A stretch of DNA of 64,000 bases, taken from NCBI RefSeq assembly GCF_001427825.1, contig NZ_LMGT01000010.1:35125-99124 (forward strand). Reading direction: 5' to 3'. The position numbers were made by a program, and so were the translations under genes. Origin of the DNA: Brevundimonas sp. Root608 (GTDB taxonomy: Bacteria; Pseudomonadota; Alphaproteobacteria; Caulobacterales; Caulobacteraceae). Below are positions 38,981-49,889 of the stretch, one piece after another; position 1 is the stretch's first letter, and every line of letters begins with the position of its first letter. The notes below the pieces were generated by a model that had not been told where the DNA came from, did not search any database, and saw only the letters and a program-made list of their open reading frames with translations.

Positions 38981-40195
38981 CTACCGCCGCGCCCCCGCGA
39001 CATAGGTCCGGTGCAGCAGCGGCTTGCCCAGCCAATAGGCCAGCTCGGCCGGCCGGCCGATGTCCCACACCGCCAGATCGGCCGCCTTGCCCGCCTCCAG
39101 CGTCCCGATCTCCTCGCCCAGCCCCAGGGCCCGCGCCGCCTGCCGCGTCGCCCCCGCCAGCGCCTCCTCGGGCGTCAGCCGGAATTGGACGCACGCCAGG
39201 GTGATCGCCGCCGTCATCGAGGCCACCGGCGAGGTGCCCGGATTGCAGTCCGTCGCCACCGCCATCCGCACCCCGTGCGCCCGGAACAGATCGATCGGCG
39301 GCGGCGTCGTCTCGCGCAGCATCAGATAGGCCCCCGGCAACAGCACCGCTACCACGCCGCCCTCGGCCATGGCCCGCACCCCCGCCTCGGTCGTGTGCTC
39401 CACATGATCCGCCGACAGCGCCCCGTACCGCCCCGCCAGAGCCGCCCCGCCGCCGTCCGACAGCTGGTCGGCATGCAGCTTGACCGGCAGCCCCAGCGCC
39501 CGCGCCCGGTCGAACAGCCGCGCCGTCTCCTCCACCGTGAAGGCGATAGGCTCGCAATAGGCGTCGACCGCATCCACCAGCCCCTCGGCGTCGGCCGCCG
39601 GCAGGATGTCGTCGATGGCCAGGTCGACATAGGCGGCCCGGTCCGCCCGGTGTTCCGGCGGCACGGCGTGCAGGCCCAGATAGCTGGTCCGCACCCTGAC
39701 CCCGGCCTCGCGCCCGATCCGCCGCGCCACGCGCAGCATCTTCAGCTCGGTCTCGCGATCCAGCCCGTAGCCCGACTTGATCTCGACCGTGGTGACGCCC
39801 GTCGCCGTCAGCCCCGCCAACCGCCCCACGGCGCTGGCGTAGAGCTCATCCTCCGACGCCGCCCGCGTCGCCGCCATGGTCGAGACGATGCCGCCTCCGG
39901 CCCGCGCGATCTCCTCATAGGTCGCGCCTTTGAGCCGCTGTTCGAACTCGCCCGAGCGGTCGCCGCCGAACACCAGATGGGTATGGCAGTCGATCAGCCC
40001 CGGCGTGACCCAGCGCCCGCCCAGCCGGTCCGTCTCCTCCGCCGTATGTTCCGGCAGATCCGCCAGCGCCCCGACCCAGGCGATGCGCCCGTCGCGGATC
40101 AGGATCGCCCCGTCCTCGATCGCCCCATAGGCCGCGCCGCCCTCGACCAGGGTGGCGAGGCGGCAGTCGGTGATGAGCCTGTCCGCGCGGATCAT
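38981..40195 (-). CDS. hutI: Imidazolonepropionase
   Basis: Third step of histidine degradation: opens the ring of imidazolone-5-propionate to N-formimino-L-glutamate. A 404-residue amidohydrolase with metal ligands in [13 protein letters not shown], the substrate-binding [16 protein letters not shown], the VKLHADQLS histidine, SADHVEHT and the catalytic aspartate region [10 protein letters not shown]. The C-terminal [12 protein letters not shown] is typical. The ATG overlaps the stop of hutG as ATGA, so hutG and hutI are one coupled unit. Confidence 0.96.
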   Translation of the reverse strand: MIRADRLITDCRLATLVEGGAAYGAIEDGAILIRDGRIAWVGALADLPEHTAEETDRLGGRWVTPGLIDCHTHLVFGGDRSGEFEQRLKGATYEEIARAGGGIVSTMAATRAASEDELYASAVGRLAGLTATGVTTVEIKSGYGLDRETELKMLRVARRIGREAGVRVRTSYLGLHAVPPEHRADRAAYVDLAIDDILPAADAEGLVDAVDAYCEPIAFTVEETARLFDRARALGLPVKLHADQLSDGGGAALAGRYGALSADHVEHTTEAGVRAMAEGGVVAVLLPGAYLMLRETTPPPIDLFRAHGVRMAVATDCNPGTSPVASMTAAITLACVQFRLTPEEALAGATRQAARALGLGEEIGTLEAGKAADLAVWDIGRPAELAYWLGKPLLHRTYVAGARR

Positions 40196-41085
40196 CGCGT
40201 CTCGAACCCCGCCAGCAGTTCGCAGAACCACCGCCCCGCCGTCAGCGAGCCGAGGTCGCCGATCTCCAGCGACGGATCGTATTCCGTCAGATCGACCGCC
40301 CGGACGTTCGGATGGGCCCCGATGACCCGCGTCGCGTCGAGGAAGTCCTGCGCCGACACCCCGCCCGGCCGCGCGCCCGGCGACGCCGGCCACTGGCTGC
40401 GATCGATCACATCGATGTCGAAATCGACGTAGATGACCTCGCACAGCTGCGACAGCCGCCACAGTTCCTGCCCCACGACGGTCGCCAGACCCTCGTCCCG
40501 GCAGTCCCGCGCCGTCCGCACCGATATCCCGGCCCGTTTCGCCTTCTCATGCGCCCGCCTGGTGTTGGCGAAGGGCGCCAGCCCGACCTGGCTGATGCGC
40601 TCCCCCGCCAGCCCGTCCTCCAGCAGCGCCTGGATCGGATTGCCGTTGGTCAGCCCCTGATCCGTGTCCCTCAGGTCGAAATGGGCGTCCAGCGTCAGCA
40701 CCCCGACCCGGTCGAGCCCCAACGCGTGCACGCCCGGCCGCGTGATGGCGTTGTTGCCCCCGACCAGAACCGTCAGCGCCCGCGCCGCCTGCGCCGCCGC
40801 CGCATCCCGCACCGGGGCGAAGGCGTCGGCCGGCGACACGCCCTTCAGCGCCACGTCGCCGGCGTCATGAACCCGCGTCGTCAGCTCCGCGCCGGTCTCG
40901 ACGTCATAGGTCGAGAACCGCGGCAGCACGGCCCGAAACGCCTTCGGCCCGAGGTCGCACCGCCCCGGCGTCAGCGAGCGCTCGTTCAGCCCGGCGCCGA
41001 TCAGGGCGACGGGGGCGTCGGGGTGATCGCCGATCAGGTCGGCGACGCTGCGCCAGCCCAGCGCGTCTGAGTCTTCCAAGGTCAT
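40192..41085 (-). CDS. hutG: Formimidoylglutamase, arginase family, variant metal site
   Basis: A 297-residue arginase/ureohydrolase-fold protein, placed by its operon as the enzyme that splits formimino-glutamate to glutamate and formamide. Metal-site motifs are LDAHFDLRD (residues 132-140) and VDFDIDVID. The first metal-binding histidine of the family (GGDH) is asparagine here: [12 protein letters not shown]112. This should weaken one Mn site. It may be normal for this alphaproteobacterial subgroup. The start is the ATG at 41085, 25 bp from the divergent hutU start. Confidence 0.88.
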   Translation of the reverse strand: MTLEDSDALGWRSVADLIGDHPDAPVALIGAGLNERSLTPGRCDLGPKAFRAVLPRFSTYDVETGAELTTRVHDAGDVALKGVSPADAFAPVRDAAAAQAARALTVLVGGNNAITRPGVHALGLDRVGVLTLDAHFDLRDTDQGLTNGNPIQALLEDGLAGERISQVGLAPFANTRRAHEKAKRAGISVRTARDCRDEGLATVVGQELWRLSQLCEVIYVDFDIDVIDRSQWPASPGARPGGVSAQDFLDATRVIGAHPNVRAVDLTEYDPSLEIGDLGSLTAGRWFCELLAGFETR

Positions 41086-41110
41086 GGGGTGGCAGCGTAG
41101 AGAGGCCGCC

Positions 41111-42781
41111 ATGACGACTCAACAGACGAACACCCGCGTCATCCGCAGCCCCCGCGGCCTGGAGATGACCGCCAGGACCTGGGCCGCAGAGGCCGCCCTG
41201 CGCATGCTGATGAACAACCTCGATCCCGAGGTGGCCGAGCGCCCCGAGGACCTCGTCGTCTACGGCGGCATCGGCAAGGCCGCGCGCGACTGGCCGTCGT
41301 TCGACCGCATCGTCACCGAGCTGCGCAATCTCGAGCCCGACCAGACCCTGCTGGTCCAGTCGGGCAAGCCCGTCGGCGTCTTCCGCACCCACGCCGACGC
41401 CCCGCGTGTGCTGATCGCCAACTCCAACCTCGTCCCGAAGTGGGCGACCTGGGAGCATTTCAACGAGCTCGATCGCAAGGGCCTGATGATGTACGGCCAG
41501 ATGACGGCCGGCTCGTGGATCTACATCGGGACCCAGGGCATCGTTCAGGGCACATACGAGACCTTCATGGAGGCCGGACGCCAGCACTACGGCGGCGACT
41601 GGTCGGGGAAATGGATCCTGACCGCCGGCCTCGGCGGCATGGGCGGCGCCCAGCCGCTGGCCGCGACCATGGCGGGGGCGTCGTGCCTCGCCGTCGAATG
41701 CCAGCGCAGCCGCATCGAGATGCGGCTCAGGACCCGCTACCTCGACGTCATGGCCGAGACCCTGGACGAGGCCCTGGCCCTGCTGGACGCGGCCAGGGCG
41801 GATGGAAAAGCCATATCTGTCGGCCTGTTGGGCAACGCTGCGGATGTTCTGCCTGAACTGGTCCGACGCGGCGTTCGGCCTGATCTGGTCACCGACCAGA
41901 CCAGCGCCCACGACCTCGTCAACGGCTACCTGCCGCAGGGCTGGACCGTGGCCGAATGGGAGGACAAACGCGTCTCCGACCCCGCCGCCGTCGAGGCCGC
42001 GGCGCGCCAGTCCTGCGCCGTCCACGTCCAGGCCATGCTCGACTTCCAGGCCGCCGGCATCCCGGTCACCGACTACGGCAACAACATCCGTCAGGTCGCC
42101 TTCGACGCGGGCGTGACCAACGCCTTCGACTTCCCCGGCTTCGTCCCCGCCTACATCCGCCCCCTGTTCTGCCGCGGCGTCGGCCCCTTCCGCTGGGCCG
42201 CCCTGACCGGCGATCCGGACGATATCCGCAAGACCGACGCGGCGATGAAAAAACTGTTCCCCGACAACGCCGGCCTGCACCGCTGGCTCGACATGGCGGG
42301 CGAGCGCATCGCCTTCCAGGGTTTGCCGGCCCGCATCTGCTGGATCGGCCTGGGCGACCGCCACCGCGCGGGGCTGATGTTCAACGATATGGTCGCCTCG
42401 GGCGAGCTCAGCGGCCCGATCGTCATCGGCCGCGACCACCTCGACTCCGGCTCGGTCGCCAGTCCGAACCGCGAGACGGAATCAATGATTGACGGATCGG
42501 ACGCCGTGTCCGACTGGCCCCTGCTGAACGCCCTGCTCAACACGGCCTCGGGCGCCAGCTGGGTTTCGCTGCACCACGGCGGCGGCGTGGGCATGGGCTA
42601 CTCCCAGCATTCGGGCGTGGTCATCGTCGCCGACGGCACCCCCGAGGCCGCGAAACGCCTCGAACGCGTCCTCTGGAACGACCCCGCCACCGGCGTCATG
42701 CGCCATGCGGACGCCGGATATGAGATCGCCCGCGACGCCGCCCGCGAACACGGCCTGAACCTGCCGAGCCTGAAGGCCTGA
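41111..42781 (+). CDS. hutU: Urocanate hydratase
   Basis: Second step of histidine degradation: hydrates urocanate to imidazolone propionate with tightly bound NAD. The 556-residue length is typical. Family motifs include [69 protein letters not shown] and [15 protein letters not shown], and the C-terminal [19 protein letters not shown]. The start is the ATG at 41111. It is transcribed with hutH (2-bp gap) and divergently from hutG-hutI. Confidence 0.97.
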   Translation: MTTQQTNTRVIRSPRGLEMTARTWAAEAALRMLMNNLDPEVAERPEDLVVYGGIGKAARDWPSFDRIVTELRNLEPDQTLLVQSGKPVGVFRTHADAPRVLIANSNLVPKWATWEHFNELDRKGLMMYGQMTAGSWIYIGTQGIVQGTYETFMEAGRQHYGGDWSGKWILTAGLGGMGGAQPLAATMAGASCLAVECQRSRIEMRLRTRYLDVMAETLDEALALLDAARADGKAISVGLLGNAADVLPELVRRGVRPDLVTDQTSAHDLVNGYLPQGWTVAEWEDKRVSDPAAVEAAARQSCAVHVQAMLDFQAAGIPVTDYGNNIRQVAFDAGVTNAFDFPGFVPAYIRPLFCRGVGPFRWAALTGDPDDIRKTDAAMKKLFPDNAGLHRWLDMAGERIAFQGLPARICWIGLGDRHRAGLMFNDMVASGELSGPIVIGRDHLDSGSVASPNRETESMIDGSDAVSDWPLLNALLNTASGASWVSLHHGGGVGMGYSQHSGVVIVADGTPEAAKRLERVLWNDPATGVMRHADAGYEIARDAAREHGLNLPSLKA

Positions 42782-42783
42782 TC

Positions 42784-44313
42784 ATGACCACCCTGACCAT
42801 CGGCTCCGCGCCGCTCACCCTCGCCCAGCTGCGCGCTGTCCTCGACGCCCCCTGCACCGTCGAACTCGCCCCCGCCGCCTGGACCGCCGTCGAGCGCGGC
42901 GCCGCCGTCGTCGCCGCCATCCTCGCCGAGGGCCGCACGGTCTACGGCATCAACACCGGTTTCGGCCTGCTGGCCAACACCTCCATCGCCACGGAAGATC
43001 TGGAGACGCTGCAGAAGAACCTCGTCCTCAGCCACGCCTGCGGCGTCGGCGCCCTGCTGCCGGACAACGTCGTCCGCCTGCTGATGGTGCTGAAGATCGC
43101 CAGCCTGTCGAAGGGCGCCTCGGGCATCCGCCGCGAGACGCTCGAGGCCCTGATCGCCCTGGTCAACGCCGACGTCCTGCCCTGCATTCCCTCCAAGGGC
43201 TCGGTCGGCGCCTCGGGCGACCTCGCGCCCCTGGCCCATATGTCCTGCGTCCTGATCGGCGTCGGCGAGGCCCGCCATGACGGCGAAACCCTCGACGCCG
43301 AAGCCGCCCTCGCCCGCGTCGGCCTCAAGCCGCTGGTGCTCGGTCCCAAGGAAGGCCTCGCCCTGCTCAACGGCACCCAGTGCTCCACCGCCCTCGCCCT
43401 CGCCGGCCTGTTCGCGACCGAGGCCGCCTTCGCCGCGGGGATCGCCGCCGGGGCCCTGTCGGTCGACGCGCTCAAGGGCTCGGACGCCCCGTTCGACGCC
43501 CGCATCCACGCCCTGCGCGGCCAACCCGGCCAGATCGCCGTCGCCGGCGCCTTGCGCGCCCTGATGGCCGGTTCGGCCATCCGCGACAGCCACCGCCACG
43601 ACTGCGCCAAGGTGCAGGATCCCTATTCCCTGCGCTGCCAGCCCCAGGTCATGGGCGCCGTGCTCGACGTGCTGCGCAACGCCGCCGCCACGCTCGAGAG
43701 CGAGGCCAACGCCGTCACCGACAACCCGCTGGTCTTCATCGACGACGGCGACGTCATCTCGGGCGGCAATTTCCACGCCGAACCGGTCGCCTTCGCCGCC
43801 GACATGATCGCCATGGCCCTGTGCGAGATCGGCAACATCTCGGAACGCCGGACCTCGATCCTGGTCGATCCCAAGATGAGCGAACTGCCCGCCTTTCTCG
43901 TCAAGGAGAGCGGCCTGAACTCCGGCTTCATGATCGCCCAGGTCACCGCCGCCGCCCTCGTGGCCGAGAACCGGATGGTGGCCCATCCGTGCAGCATCGA
44001 CACGGTCCCGACCTCGGCCAACCAGGAGGACCACGTCTCAATGGCGACCCACGGCGCCCGCCGCCTGCTCGACATGGCCGAGAACACCGCGGCCGTGGTC
44101 GGCATCGAACTGCTGGCCGCCGCCCAGGGTCTCGAATTCCACCGCCCGCTGACGTCGTCGCCCGATCTGGAAAAGGTCTGGGCGATCGTGCGCGAGGCGG
44201 CCGCCGCCTACGGCTCCGACCACTATTTCGCGCCGGACATCGCCCGGGCCACGGACGGCGTCCGGGCGGGCCGCTACCGGGTGTTCGCGGGCGATCTCCT
44301 GCCGTCGGCCTAG
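42784..44313 (+). CDS. hutH: Histidine ammonia-lyase
   Basis: First step of histidine degradation: removes ammonia from histidine to give urocanate. A 509-residue MIO-dependent lyase; the Ala-Ser-Gly triad that cyclises into the MIO group is residues 143-145 in [15 protein letters not shown]. The catalytic tyrosine loop [13 protein letters not shown], the core [14 protein letters not shown] and [12 protein letters not shown] are all present. It lies 2 bp after hutU. A perfect 11-bp hairpin follows the stop. Confidence 0.97.
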   Translation: MTTLTIGSAPLTLAQLRAVLDAPCTVELAPAAWTAVERGAAVVAAILAEGRTVYGINTGFGLLANTSIATEDLETLQKNLVLSHACGVGALLPDNVVRLLMVLKIASLSKGASGIRRETLEALIALVNADVLPCIPSKGSVGASGDLAPLAHMSCVLIGVGEARHDGETLDAEAALARVGLKPLVLGPKEGLALLNGTQCSTALALAGLFATEAAFAAGIAAGALSVDALKGSDAPFDARIHALRGQPGQIAVAGALRALMAGSAIRDSHRHDCAKVQDPYSLRCQPQVMGAVLDVLRNAAATLESEANAVTDNPLVFIDDGDVISGGNFHAEPVAFAADMIAMALCEIGNISERRTSILVDPKMSELPAFLVKESGLNSGFMIAQVTAAALVAENRMVAHPCSIDTVPTSANQEDHVSMATHGARRLLDMAENTAAVVGIELLAAAQGLEFHRPLTSSPDLEKVWAIVREAAAAYGSDHYFAPDIARATDGVRAGRYRVFAGDLLPSA

Positions 44314-44324
44314 CCCACCCTTCC

Positions 44325-44370
44325 TTTCGTCATCCGCCGGCGAGCGTAGCGAGACCGGGGGATGACGAAA
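44325..44370. terminator. Long hairpin after hutH
   Basis: TTTCGTCATCC (44325-44335) and GGATGACGAAA (44360-44370) are a perfect 11-bp inverted repeat around a 24-nt GC-rich loop, starting 11 bp after the hutH stop. The AAA end gives a T-run only when read on the minus strand. It may be a terminator or a copy of a dispersed palindromic repeat. Confidence 0.55.
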
Positions 44371-44390
44371 GCAGGCGCGTGCGATGAAGA

Positions 44391-44450
44391 CTCTCGCCCC
44401 TCCCGACCCGCTACTCTCGCCCCTTGAGTCCGCTACTTCCGCCCCTTCGG
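44391..44450. repeat. Short degenerate tandem repeat, CTCTCGCCCC core
   Basis: Units begin at 44391 (23 nt) and 44414 (22 nt), each CTCTCGCCCC plus a variable middle and CGCTA, followed by a degenerate third unit at 44436. An isolated core copy recurs at 44651. The spacing of about 22 bp is two helical turns. Confidence 0.5.
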
Positions 44451-44665
44451 AAACGGGACCGATCGTCCCGGGACGACCCTGCGACCAATTCTGGCGCAGC
44501 CGCATGCTCTATGGCTGTAACGCCCGCCGGGCGGGGTCTTTGATATCTCCAACACACGCCGCGCCGCCGCGTAAGGCCCGGTTTCCGTCCCGCCCGCAGG
44601 TTCAGCTGCGACTGCAGATTTTCGCAGAATTTTTTGCGGGGATTGCGGGACTCTCGCCCCCTGGT

Positions 44666-45685
44666 TCAGTCCTGCAGCGGCGCCTTGCGCAGGGCGGTCA
44701 GATTGGCCGAGCCGGTGCAAAAGCAGACGGTGCGCATCTGCCGGATCACGGTCTGGAAATGCTCGACCACCGCCTCGGTCGAGACCGTCGCGGCCGCCAG
44801 CACGCCCGCCGCCTGACCGACCATGTCGGCGCCCAGCCGGATGGCCTTGGCCGCCTCGACCCCGTCGCGGATCCCGCCCGAGCCGATGATCAGGGCCTTC
44901 GGGCAGGCCGCACGGACCTCGGCGATGGCACGCGCCGTGGGAACGCCCCAGTCGGCGAAGGCGGCGGCGTGGGCCTTGTCCGCCTCGCCCTCGGACCGCT
45001 CGCCCTCGACCGTGGCCCAGTTCGAGCCTCCGGCTCCGGCCACATCGACCGCCGCCACGCCCATGGCCAGCAGCCGCCGCGCCGTCGCCGCCGACAGGCC
45101 CGCCCCGGTCTCCTTGACCACCACCGGCGCGTCCAGCGCCTTGACCAGGGCCTCCAGCGCCGCCCCGACGCCCCACCAGTCGCGGTCGCCCTCGGGCTGG
45201 CAGGCTTCCTGCAGCGGGTTCAGATGCACGATCAGGGCGTCGGCGGCGATCATGTCCAGCACCCGCCGCGCCTCATCGACGCCGAAGCCGCGCGTCAGCT
45301 GGGCCGCGCCGATATTGGCAAGGATGGGCGTGTCGGGCGCCTTGAGCCTGAGGGCCATGTCCAGCCCGGGCGCCCCGCCGCTCTCCAGCGCCGCGCGCTG
45401 CGAGCCGACGGCCAGGGCGATGCCCAGCTGCTGCGCCGCCTCGGCCAGCCGGGCGTTGATCGCCTCGGCCCGCGCCGGCCCGCCGGTCATCGAGCTGATC
45501 AGCAGCGGCGCCTTCAGCCGCCGGCCCAGAAAGTCGACGCCCAGATCGATCTTGCCGTGATCCAGGTCGGGCAAGGCTTCATGCACGAAGCGGATGTCGG
45601 CGAAGCCGCTGTCCAGCCCGTGCCGCGCCCGGCCCGACAGGATGACGTCCAGATGCTGGTCCTTGCGGGCGGTGATGTCGGTCAA
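44666..45685 (-). CDS. fni: Type 2 isopentenyl-diphosphate delta-isomerase
   Basis: An FMN- and NADPH-dependent isomerase that balances IPP and DMAPP for carotenoid and other isoprenoid synthesis. The 339-residue TIM barrel shows [10 protein letters not shown] at the start, [55 protein letters not shown] and [15 protein letters not shown] (FMN phosphate site). The likely start is a TTG at 45685, with GGAG six bases upstream; no in-frame ATG or GTG lies near the conserved N-terminus. It diverges from crtZ across 81 bp, fitting joint carotenoid control. Confidence 0.93.
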   Translation of the reverse strand: MTDITARKDQHLDVILSGRARHGLDSGFADIRFVHEALPDLDHGKIDLGVDFLGRRLKAPLLISSMTGGPARAEAINARLAEAAQQLGIALAVGSQRAALESGGAPGLDMALRLKAPDTPILANIGAAQLTRGFGVDEARRVLDMIAADALIVHLNPLQEACQPEGDRDWWGVGAALEALVKALDAPVVVKETGAGLSAATARRLLAMGVAAVDVAGAGGSNWATVEGERSEGEADKAHAAAFADWGVPTARAIAEVRAACPKALIIGSGGIRDGVEAAKAIRLGADMVGQAAGVLAAATVSTEAVVEHFQTVIRQMRTVCFCTGSANLTALRKAPLQD

Positions 45686-45766
45686 ACGGTCACTCCACTC
45701 TCCCTGCGACCCTAGCGGCGTCGCGTCCCGGTTGGAACGCCCCGCGGCGCGGCCTATCCTCCCGCC

Positions 45767-46249
45767 ATGATCCCCGCCGCCTTCATCGCCGTCGCGCTCG
45801 GCGTCTTCGCCCTGATGGAGGGCGTCGCCTGGTGGTCGCACCGCTATGTGATGCACGGCTGGGGCTGGGTCTGGCATCGCAGCCATCACGAACCCCGAAC
45901 GGGAACGTTCGAGGCCAACGACCTCTACGCCGTGGTCGGCTCCATCGCCGGAATCAGCCTGTTCAGCCTCGGCTGGTGGACCGGCTCGTGGCTGGTCTAC
46001 GCCGTGGCCACGGGCGTGACCCTGTACGGCGCGGCCTACGCCCTGTTCCACGACGGCCTGGTGCACCAGCGCTGGCCCTTCCGCTGGGTGCCGCGCCACG
46101 GCTATCTGCGCCGCCTGATCCAGGCCCATCGGCTGCACCACGCGGTGATGAGCCGGGGCGGGGCGGTCTCCTTCGGTTTCCTGCTGGCGCCGGATCCCCA
46201 AGCCCTGCATTCCGAGCTGAAGCGGCTGCGCGCCGATCGCCGGGGCTAG
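45767..46249 (+). CDS. crtZ: Beta-carotene hydroxylase
   Basis: A 160-residue membrane di-iron enzyme that adds 3-hydroxyl groups to the beta rings, turning beta-carotene into zeaxanthin. The four histidine motifs of the family are present: HRYVMH, HRSHHE, HDGLVH and HRLHH. About four hydrophobic segments place it in the inner membrane. It is alone on the plus strand between idi and the convergent crtB. Its TAG stop and that of crtB interlock on a single CTAG at 46246-46249. Confidence 0.95.
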   Translation: MIPAAFIAVALGVFALMEGVAWWSHRYVMHGWGWVWHRSHHEPRTGTFEANDLYAVVGSIAGISLFSLGWWTGSWLVYAVATGVTLYGAAYALFHDGLVHQRWPFRWVPRHGYLRRLIQAHRLHHAVMSRGGAVSFGFLLAPDPQALHSELKRLRADRRG

Positions 46250-47190
46250 ACCCGGGTCCACAGGGCCGGGCGGGCCGGCGGGACGCGGCCCTTGTCCAAC
46301 ACCTGGGTCCAGATGGCGATCAGAAAGCCTCGCCCGAACAGCCACAGCTTCATCGGCTTGCGCACCACCACCCGCTGGCCCCAGACGCCCGGCCCGCGCC
46401 GGCGCACCTTGCGACCGATCTCGCGATAAACCCCCCGCGCCGCCGCGATCGCCATCGACGACCGAAACGGCAGCCCCCGCAGACCGTCGCGGGCGCTGTC
46501 GTAGTAGGGTTCGGCCAGCTTCAGCAGCCGGGTCGTGACGGCATGGACCCTGGCCCGGTTGGCCGGATCGGCCACGGCCTCCGCGGTCGGCTCCAGCCCC
46601 GCCTCGACCAGCCAGTCGGCCGGCAGATAGACCCGCCCGTTCTCCGCGTCCTCGACCACGTCCCGGGCGATGTTGGTCAGCTGGAAGGCCAGCCCCAGAT
46701 CCTGGGCCCGGCGCAGCACCTCGGGATCCGACGCGCCCATGACGCGGGCCATCATCACCCCGACGACCCCCGCCACATGCCAGCAATAGCCCATGACGTC
46801 GTCGACGGTCCGGTACTGGCGATGGTCCACATCCATGGCGAAGCCGTCGATCAGATCCAGCGGCCAGCGTTCGGGCAGATGGTGGCGGCGGGCCACGCGC
46901 TGGAAGGCGGCGAAGGTCGGATCCGCCATCGGTTCTCCCGCCAGGGCCCGGCGGGTCTGGTCGTAAAGGCCTTCCAGCCGGCGCCGCTGCTCCTCCGGCG
47001 TGATGTCCTCGTGCCCGTGTCCGTGATCCTGCCCGTCGATGGCGTCGTCGCAGGCCCGGCACCAGGCGTACAGCAGCCAGGCGTCCTCCCGCACCTCCGG
47101 ATCGAACAGCCGCGACGCCGAGCGGAAGCTCTTCGAGCCCTTGACGATCGACGCCCGCGAAGCTTCCAGAATGGCGTCGGCCGTGGCCAT
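46246..47190 (-). CDS. crtB: Phytoene synthase
   Basis: A 314-residue squalene/phytoene synthase that condenses two GGPP molecules into phytoene. The two Mg-binding aspartate motifs are [12 protein letters not shown] and [14 protein letters not shown], with [12 protein letters not shown] at the start and the [10 protein letters not shown] helix between. The ATG overlaps the crtI stop (ATGA), giving the unit crtY-crtI-crtB. The C-terminal 40 residues are basic ([18 protein letters not shown]), somewhat longer than minimal forms. Confidence 0.95.
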   Translation of the reverse strand: MATADAILEASRASIVKGSKSFRSASRLFDPEVREDAWLLYAWCRACDDAIDGQDHGHGHEDITPEEQRRRLEGLYDQTRRALAGEPMADPTFAAFQRVARRHHLPERWPLDLIDGFAMDVDHRQYRTVDDVMGYCWHVAGVVGVMMARVMGASDPEVLRRAQDLGLAFQLTNIARDVVEDAENGRVYLPADWLVEAGLEPTAEAVADPANRARVHAVTTRLLKLAEPYYDSARDGLRGLPFRSSMAIAAARGVYREIGRKVRRRGPGVWGQRVVVRKPMKLWLFGRGFLIAIWTQVLDKGRVPPARPALWTRV

Positions 47191-48683
47191 CAGCTTTCCT
47201 GCTCCAGCATCAGCCCCGCCGTCGCCTTGGCCGAGCCGACGACGCCGGGGATGCCCGCGCCGGGATGGGTCCCGGCCCCGACGACATACAGGTTCGGAAT
47301 GCGGTCGTCGCGGTTGTGGGTCCGGAACCAGGCGCTCTGGGTCAGGATCGGCTCCAGCGAGAAGGCGCTGCCCAGATGGGCGTTCAGCTCGCCCTTGAAG
47401 TCCGCCGGCGTGAAGATGCGGCTGGTGACCAGATCGCGCCTGAGGTTCGGGATGTACCGGGCCTCGAGATAGTCGAGGATCCTGTCGCCATATCGCGGCC
47501 CCTCGACCGCCCAGTCGATATCGGCGGCCCCAAGATGCGGCACGGGCGACAGCACGTAGTGGGTCGAACATCCGGCCGGCGCCATGCCGGGGTCCGTGGC
47601 GCACGGACTGTGCAGATAGAGCGAGAAATCATCGGGCAGCTTCGGCCCCTTGAAGATTTCACCGATCAGGTCGCGGTAACGCGGGCCGAAACAGATCGAA
47701 TGGTGCGCCAATTGAGGCTGCGGCGTCTTCAGTCCGAAATGGCAGACGAACAGCGACATGGAGAACCGTTTGGCCTTCAGTGATTTCGCCTTGGCCTTGC
47801 CGCGCGCCGTATGGCCCAGCAGCCGCTCGTAGGTATGGACCACGTCCGCGTTGGAGCCGACCATGTCCGCCGGGATGACTTCTCCGCCTTCCAGCGTCAC
47901 GCCCGTCGTCCGTCCGTCGGCCATGTTGATCGCGTCCACCGGCGCGTTCAGTCTCAGGTCGCCGCCCAGATCCGTGAAGAACCGCGCCAGCCCGGCGATC
48001 AGGGCCCCCGTGCCGCTCCTGGCGAACCACACCCCGCCGCGCCGCTCGAGCGCGTGGATCAGGGCGTAGACCGAGCTCGTCTTGAACGGATCGCCGCCAA
48101 CCAGCAGGGTGTGGAAGCTGAACGCCTGTCGCAGTTGCGGGTCCTTGATGTACCGCGCCACCATCGCGTGGACGCTGTTCCAGCTTTCCAGCCGGGCCAG
48201 TTCGGGGGCCGCCCTGATCATCGACCAGAAGCTCTGGAACGGCACCGCGCCCAGCTTGACGTAGCCCTCCTGGTACAGCTCTTCCGAATAGGCGTGGAAG
48301 CGCCGGTAGCCCTCGACATCGGCCGGATGGAATTTCGCGATCTCGGCGTCCAGCACGGCCTGATCGTTGGCGTAGTCGAAGCTGCGTCCGTCCTCCCACA
48401 GCAGGCGGTAGAAGGGATCGACCGGCAGAAGCTCGACATAGTCGGACAGCTTGCTGCCCGTGCCCTCGAACAGCTCTTCCAGGCAGCCGGGATCCGTGAT
48501 CACCGTCGGCCCGGCGTCGAAGACGAAGCCCTGATCGTTCCAGACGTAGGCGCGGCCACCCGGCTTGTCGCGCTTCTCGACCAGCGTCGTCTTCACGCCG
48601 GCCCGCTGCAACCGGATGGCCAGGGCAAGACCGCCGAATCCCGCGCCGATAACCGCCGCCCGTTTCGCCGCCCGATCTCTCAC
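47190..48683 (-). CDS. crtI: Phytoene desaturase
   Basis: A 497-residue FAD enzyme that carries out successive desaturations of phytoene to lycopene. The N-terminal dinucleotide fold [37 protein letters not shown] and the C-terminal carotenoid-binding [18 protein letters not shown] are the CrtI signatures. A GTG start at 48683 overlaps the crtY stop (GTGA). Length and motifs match the bacterial four-step enzyme, though the number of steps cannot be told from sequence alone. Confidence 0.95.
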   Translation of the reverse strand: MRDRAAKRAAVIGAGFGGLALAIRLQRAGVKTTLVEKRDKPGGRAYVWNDQGFVFDAGPTVITDPGCLEELFEGTGSKLSDYVELLPVDPFYRLLWEDGRSFDYANDQAVLDAEIAKFHPADVEGYRRFHAYSEELYQEGYVKLGAVPFQSFWSMIRAAPELARLESWNSVHAMVARYIKDPQLRQAFSFHTLLVGGDPFKTSSVYALIHALERRGGVWFARSGTGALIAGLARFFTDLGGDLRLNAPVDAINMADGRTTGVTLEGGEVIPADMVGSNADVVHTYERLLGHTARGKAKAKSLKAKRFSMSLFVCHFGLKTPQPQLAHHSICFGPRYRDLIGEIFKGPKLPDDFSLYLHSPCATDPGMAPAGCSTHYVLSPVPHLGAADIDWAVEGPRYGDRILDYLEARYIPNLRRDLVTSRIFTPADFKGELNAHLGSAFSLEPILTQSAWFRTHNRDDRIPNLYVVGAGTHPGAGIPGVVGSAKATAGLMLEQES

Positions 48684-49852
48684 GCTGATGATCCCTGTCC
48701 GGTTTCACGCCACTGCCGCAGGGCCGCCGCGACCGGCACGGGCGGTTTTCCCGCGAGAATGCGAGCCCTGTCGAGCGGGGTGCTGCCGCCTGCGTAGAAG
48801 CGCCGCACCACGCCTTCCGGGAGACCGTAAAAGCGCTGGAACACCCGCCAGCGCTGACGCGGTTCGGCCGCCCGGAACAGCATGCGGTTCAGCAGGCGGT
48901 AGAAGCCCCGCTCACGCCACAGCCGCTTCGAGCGCGCCTCGGTCAGCGCCCGCAGCGAATCCGACCCCAAATCGGCTGCTCCGGCGATCTCGCGGGCCAG
49001 GCCCACCGCGTCGGGCAAGGAATAACCCGTCACCGGATGGAACAGGGCGGCCCTCAGGCCGGCGCGGGCGACGGGCGGGCCCTCGGCCCAGAAGGCGTCG
49101 ATGTCGCCGTCCAGGGCGATGGGAAGCACGCCCTCTTCCTCTCCGGCCACCGCCTCGACGACCCAGCCGCGGGAGCGGACATAGGCGCTGATGCGCGCGC
49201 CGAGAGATGCCCGGTCCAGCGTCGGATCATCGGCATAACTGGTGTCTTCGACCATGACCGTCCGCGCATCGAACGGCAGGAGATAGACGAAACGATAGCC
49301 GCCGGTCTGGGTGACCGTGGCGTCCATGATGGTGGGCCGGATCAGGCCGTGCGGTTGCGTCAGCCGTAGGGTGCGGCCGAGGAAGACCTGCCAGCCCAGG
49401 TCGAGATGGGCCGTCGGCCGCGGACCTCGCGCATCGATCACACCATGTCCCGACAGCCGGCGACCGTCCGCCAGGATAACGCCTTCCCGATCCACTGAAG
49501 CCGCCTCGCCAACGATGAGCCGGTCGCCCAGACGCGGGGCGACTACCGCATCCAGGGCTTCCGACGTCAGGCTGTTGTAGGGCGTGGACAGGGTGCGACT
49601 GCGGCCGGGGAAGTAGACCTCGTGCCCCGCGGGCCAGCGATGGGCGACGGCCGGAGCCAGCCATGCGCGATCCGCCTCGGGCAGGTCGCTGTCGAAGAAG
49701 GACCAGGTGTGCCGCCCGCCCAGCCGCGCGTCGCGCTCGACGACGGCGACCCGGACGTCCGGCCGGTCCAGCGCCAGCCGCCAGGCGATCAGGCTCGCGG
49801 CCAGACCGCCGCCGACGAGGATCAGGTCGAAATCGTCAGCCGGCCGCGCCAT
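48680..49852 (-). CDS. crtY: Lycopene beta-cyclase
   Basis: A 390-residue flavin-dependent cyclase that forms both beta rings of beta-carotene from lycopene. Family features are DLILVGGGLAASLIAWRLA (dinucleotide fold), GGRHTWSFFDSDL, the IDARG motif, GYRFVYLLPF, VEDTSYAD and FHPVTGYSLPDAV. It is the first gene of the crtY-crtI-crtB unit. The CrtY type is the usual one in Brevundimonas and related carotenoid producers. Confidence 0.95.
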   Translation of the reverse strand: MARPADDFDLILVGGGLAASLIAWRLALDRPDVRVAVVERDARLGGRHTWSFFDSDLPEADRAWLAPAVAHRWPAGHEVYFPGRSRTLSTPYNSLTSEALDAVVAPRLGDRLIVGEAASVDREGVILADGRRLSGHGVIDARGPRPTAHLDLGWQVFLGRTLRLTQPHGLIRPTIMDATVTQTGGYRFVYLLPFDARTVMVEDTSYADDPTLDRASLGARISAYVRSRGWVVEAVAGEEEGVLPIALDGDIDAFWAEGPPVARAGLRAALFHPVTGYSLPDAVGLAREIAGAADLGSDSLRALTEARSKRLWRERGFYRLLNRMLFRAAEPRQRWRVFQRFYGLPEGVVRRFYAGGSTPLDRARILAGKPPVPVAAALRQWRETGQGSSA

Positions 49853-49889
49853 GCCTCGGGTCTAGCACGTCCCGCCGCCGGGCCAACCG

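Larger units (their letters stand above)
44314..44665. other. Convergent spacer between hutH and idi, no gene recognised
   Basis: About 350 bp lie between two convergent stop codons. It holds the hairpin at 44325-44370, the short CTCTCGCCCC repeats at 44391-44450 with another copy at 44651-44660, and an A/T-richer patch near 44620 (TTTTCGCAGAATTTTTTGCG). No frame shows a convincing start, ribosome-binding site or family. It could carry terminators or a small RNA. Confidence 0.6.

Noticed and set aside
44391..44450. Possible CRISPR array
   Set aside because: There are only two to three degenerate units of about 22 bp with no unique spacers and no cas genes.
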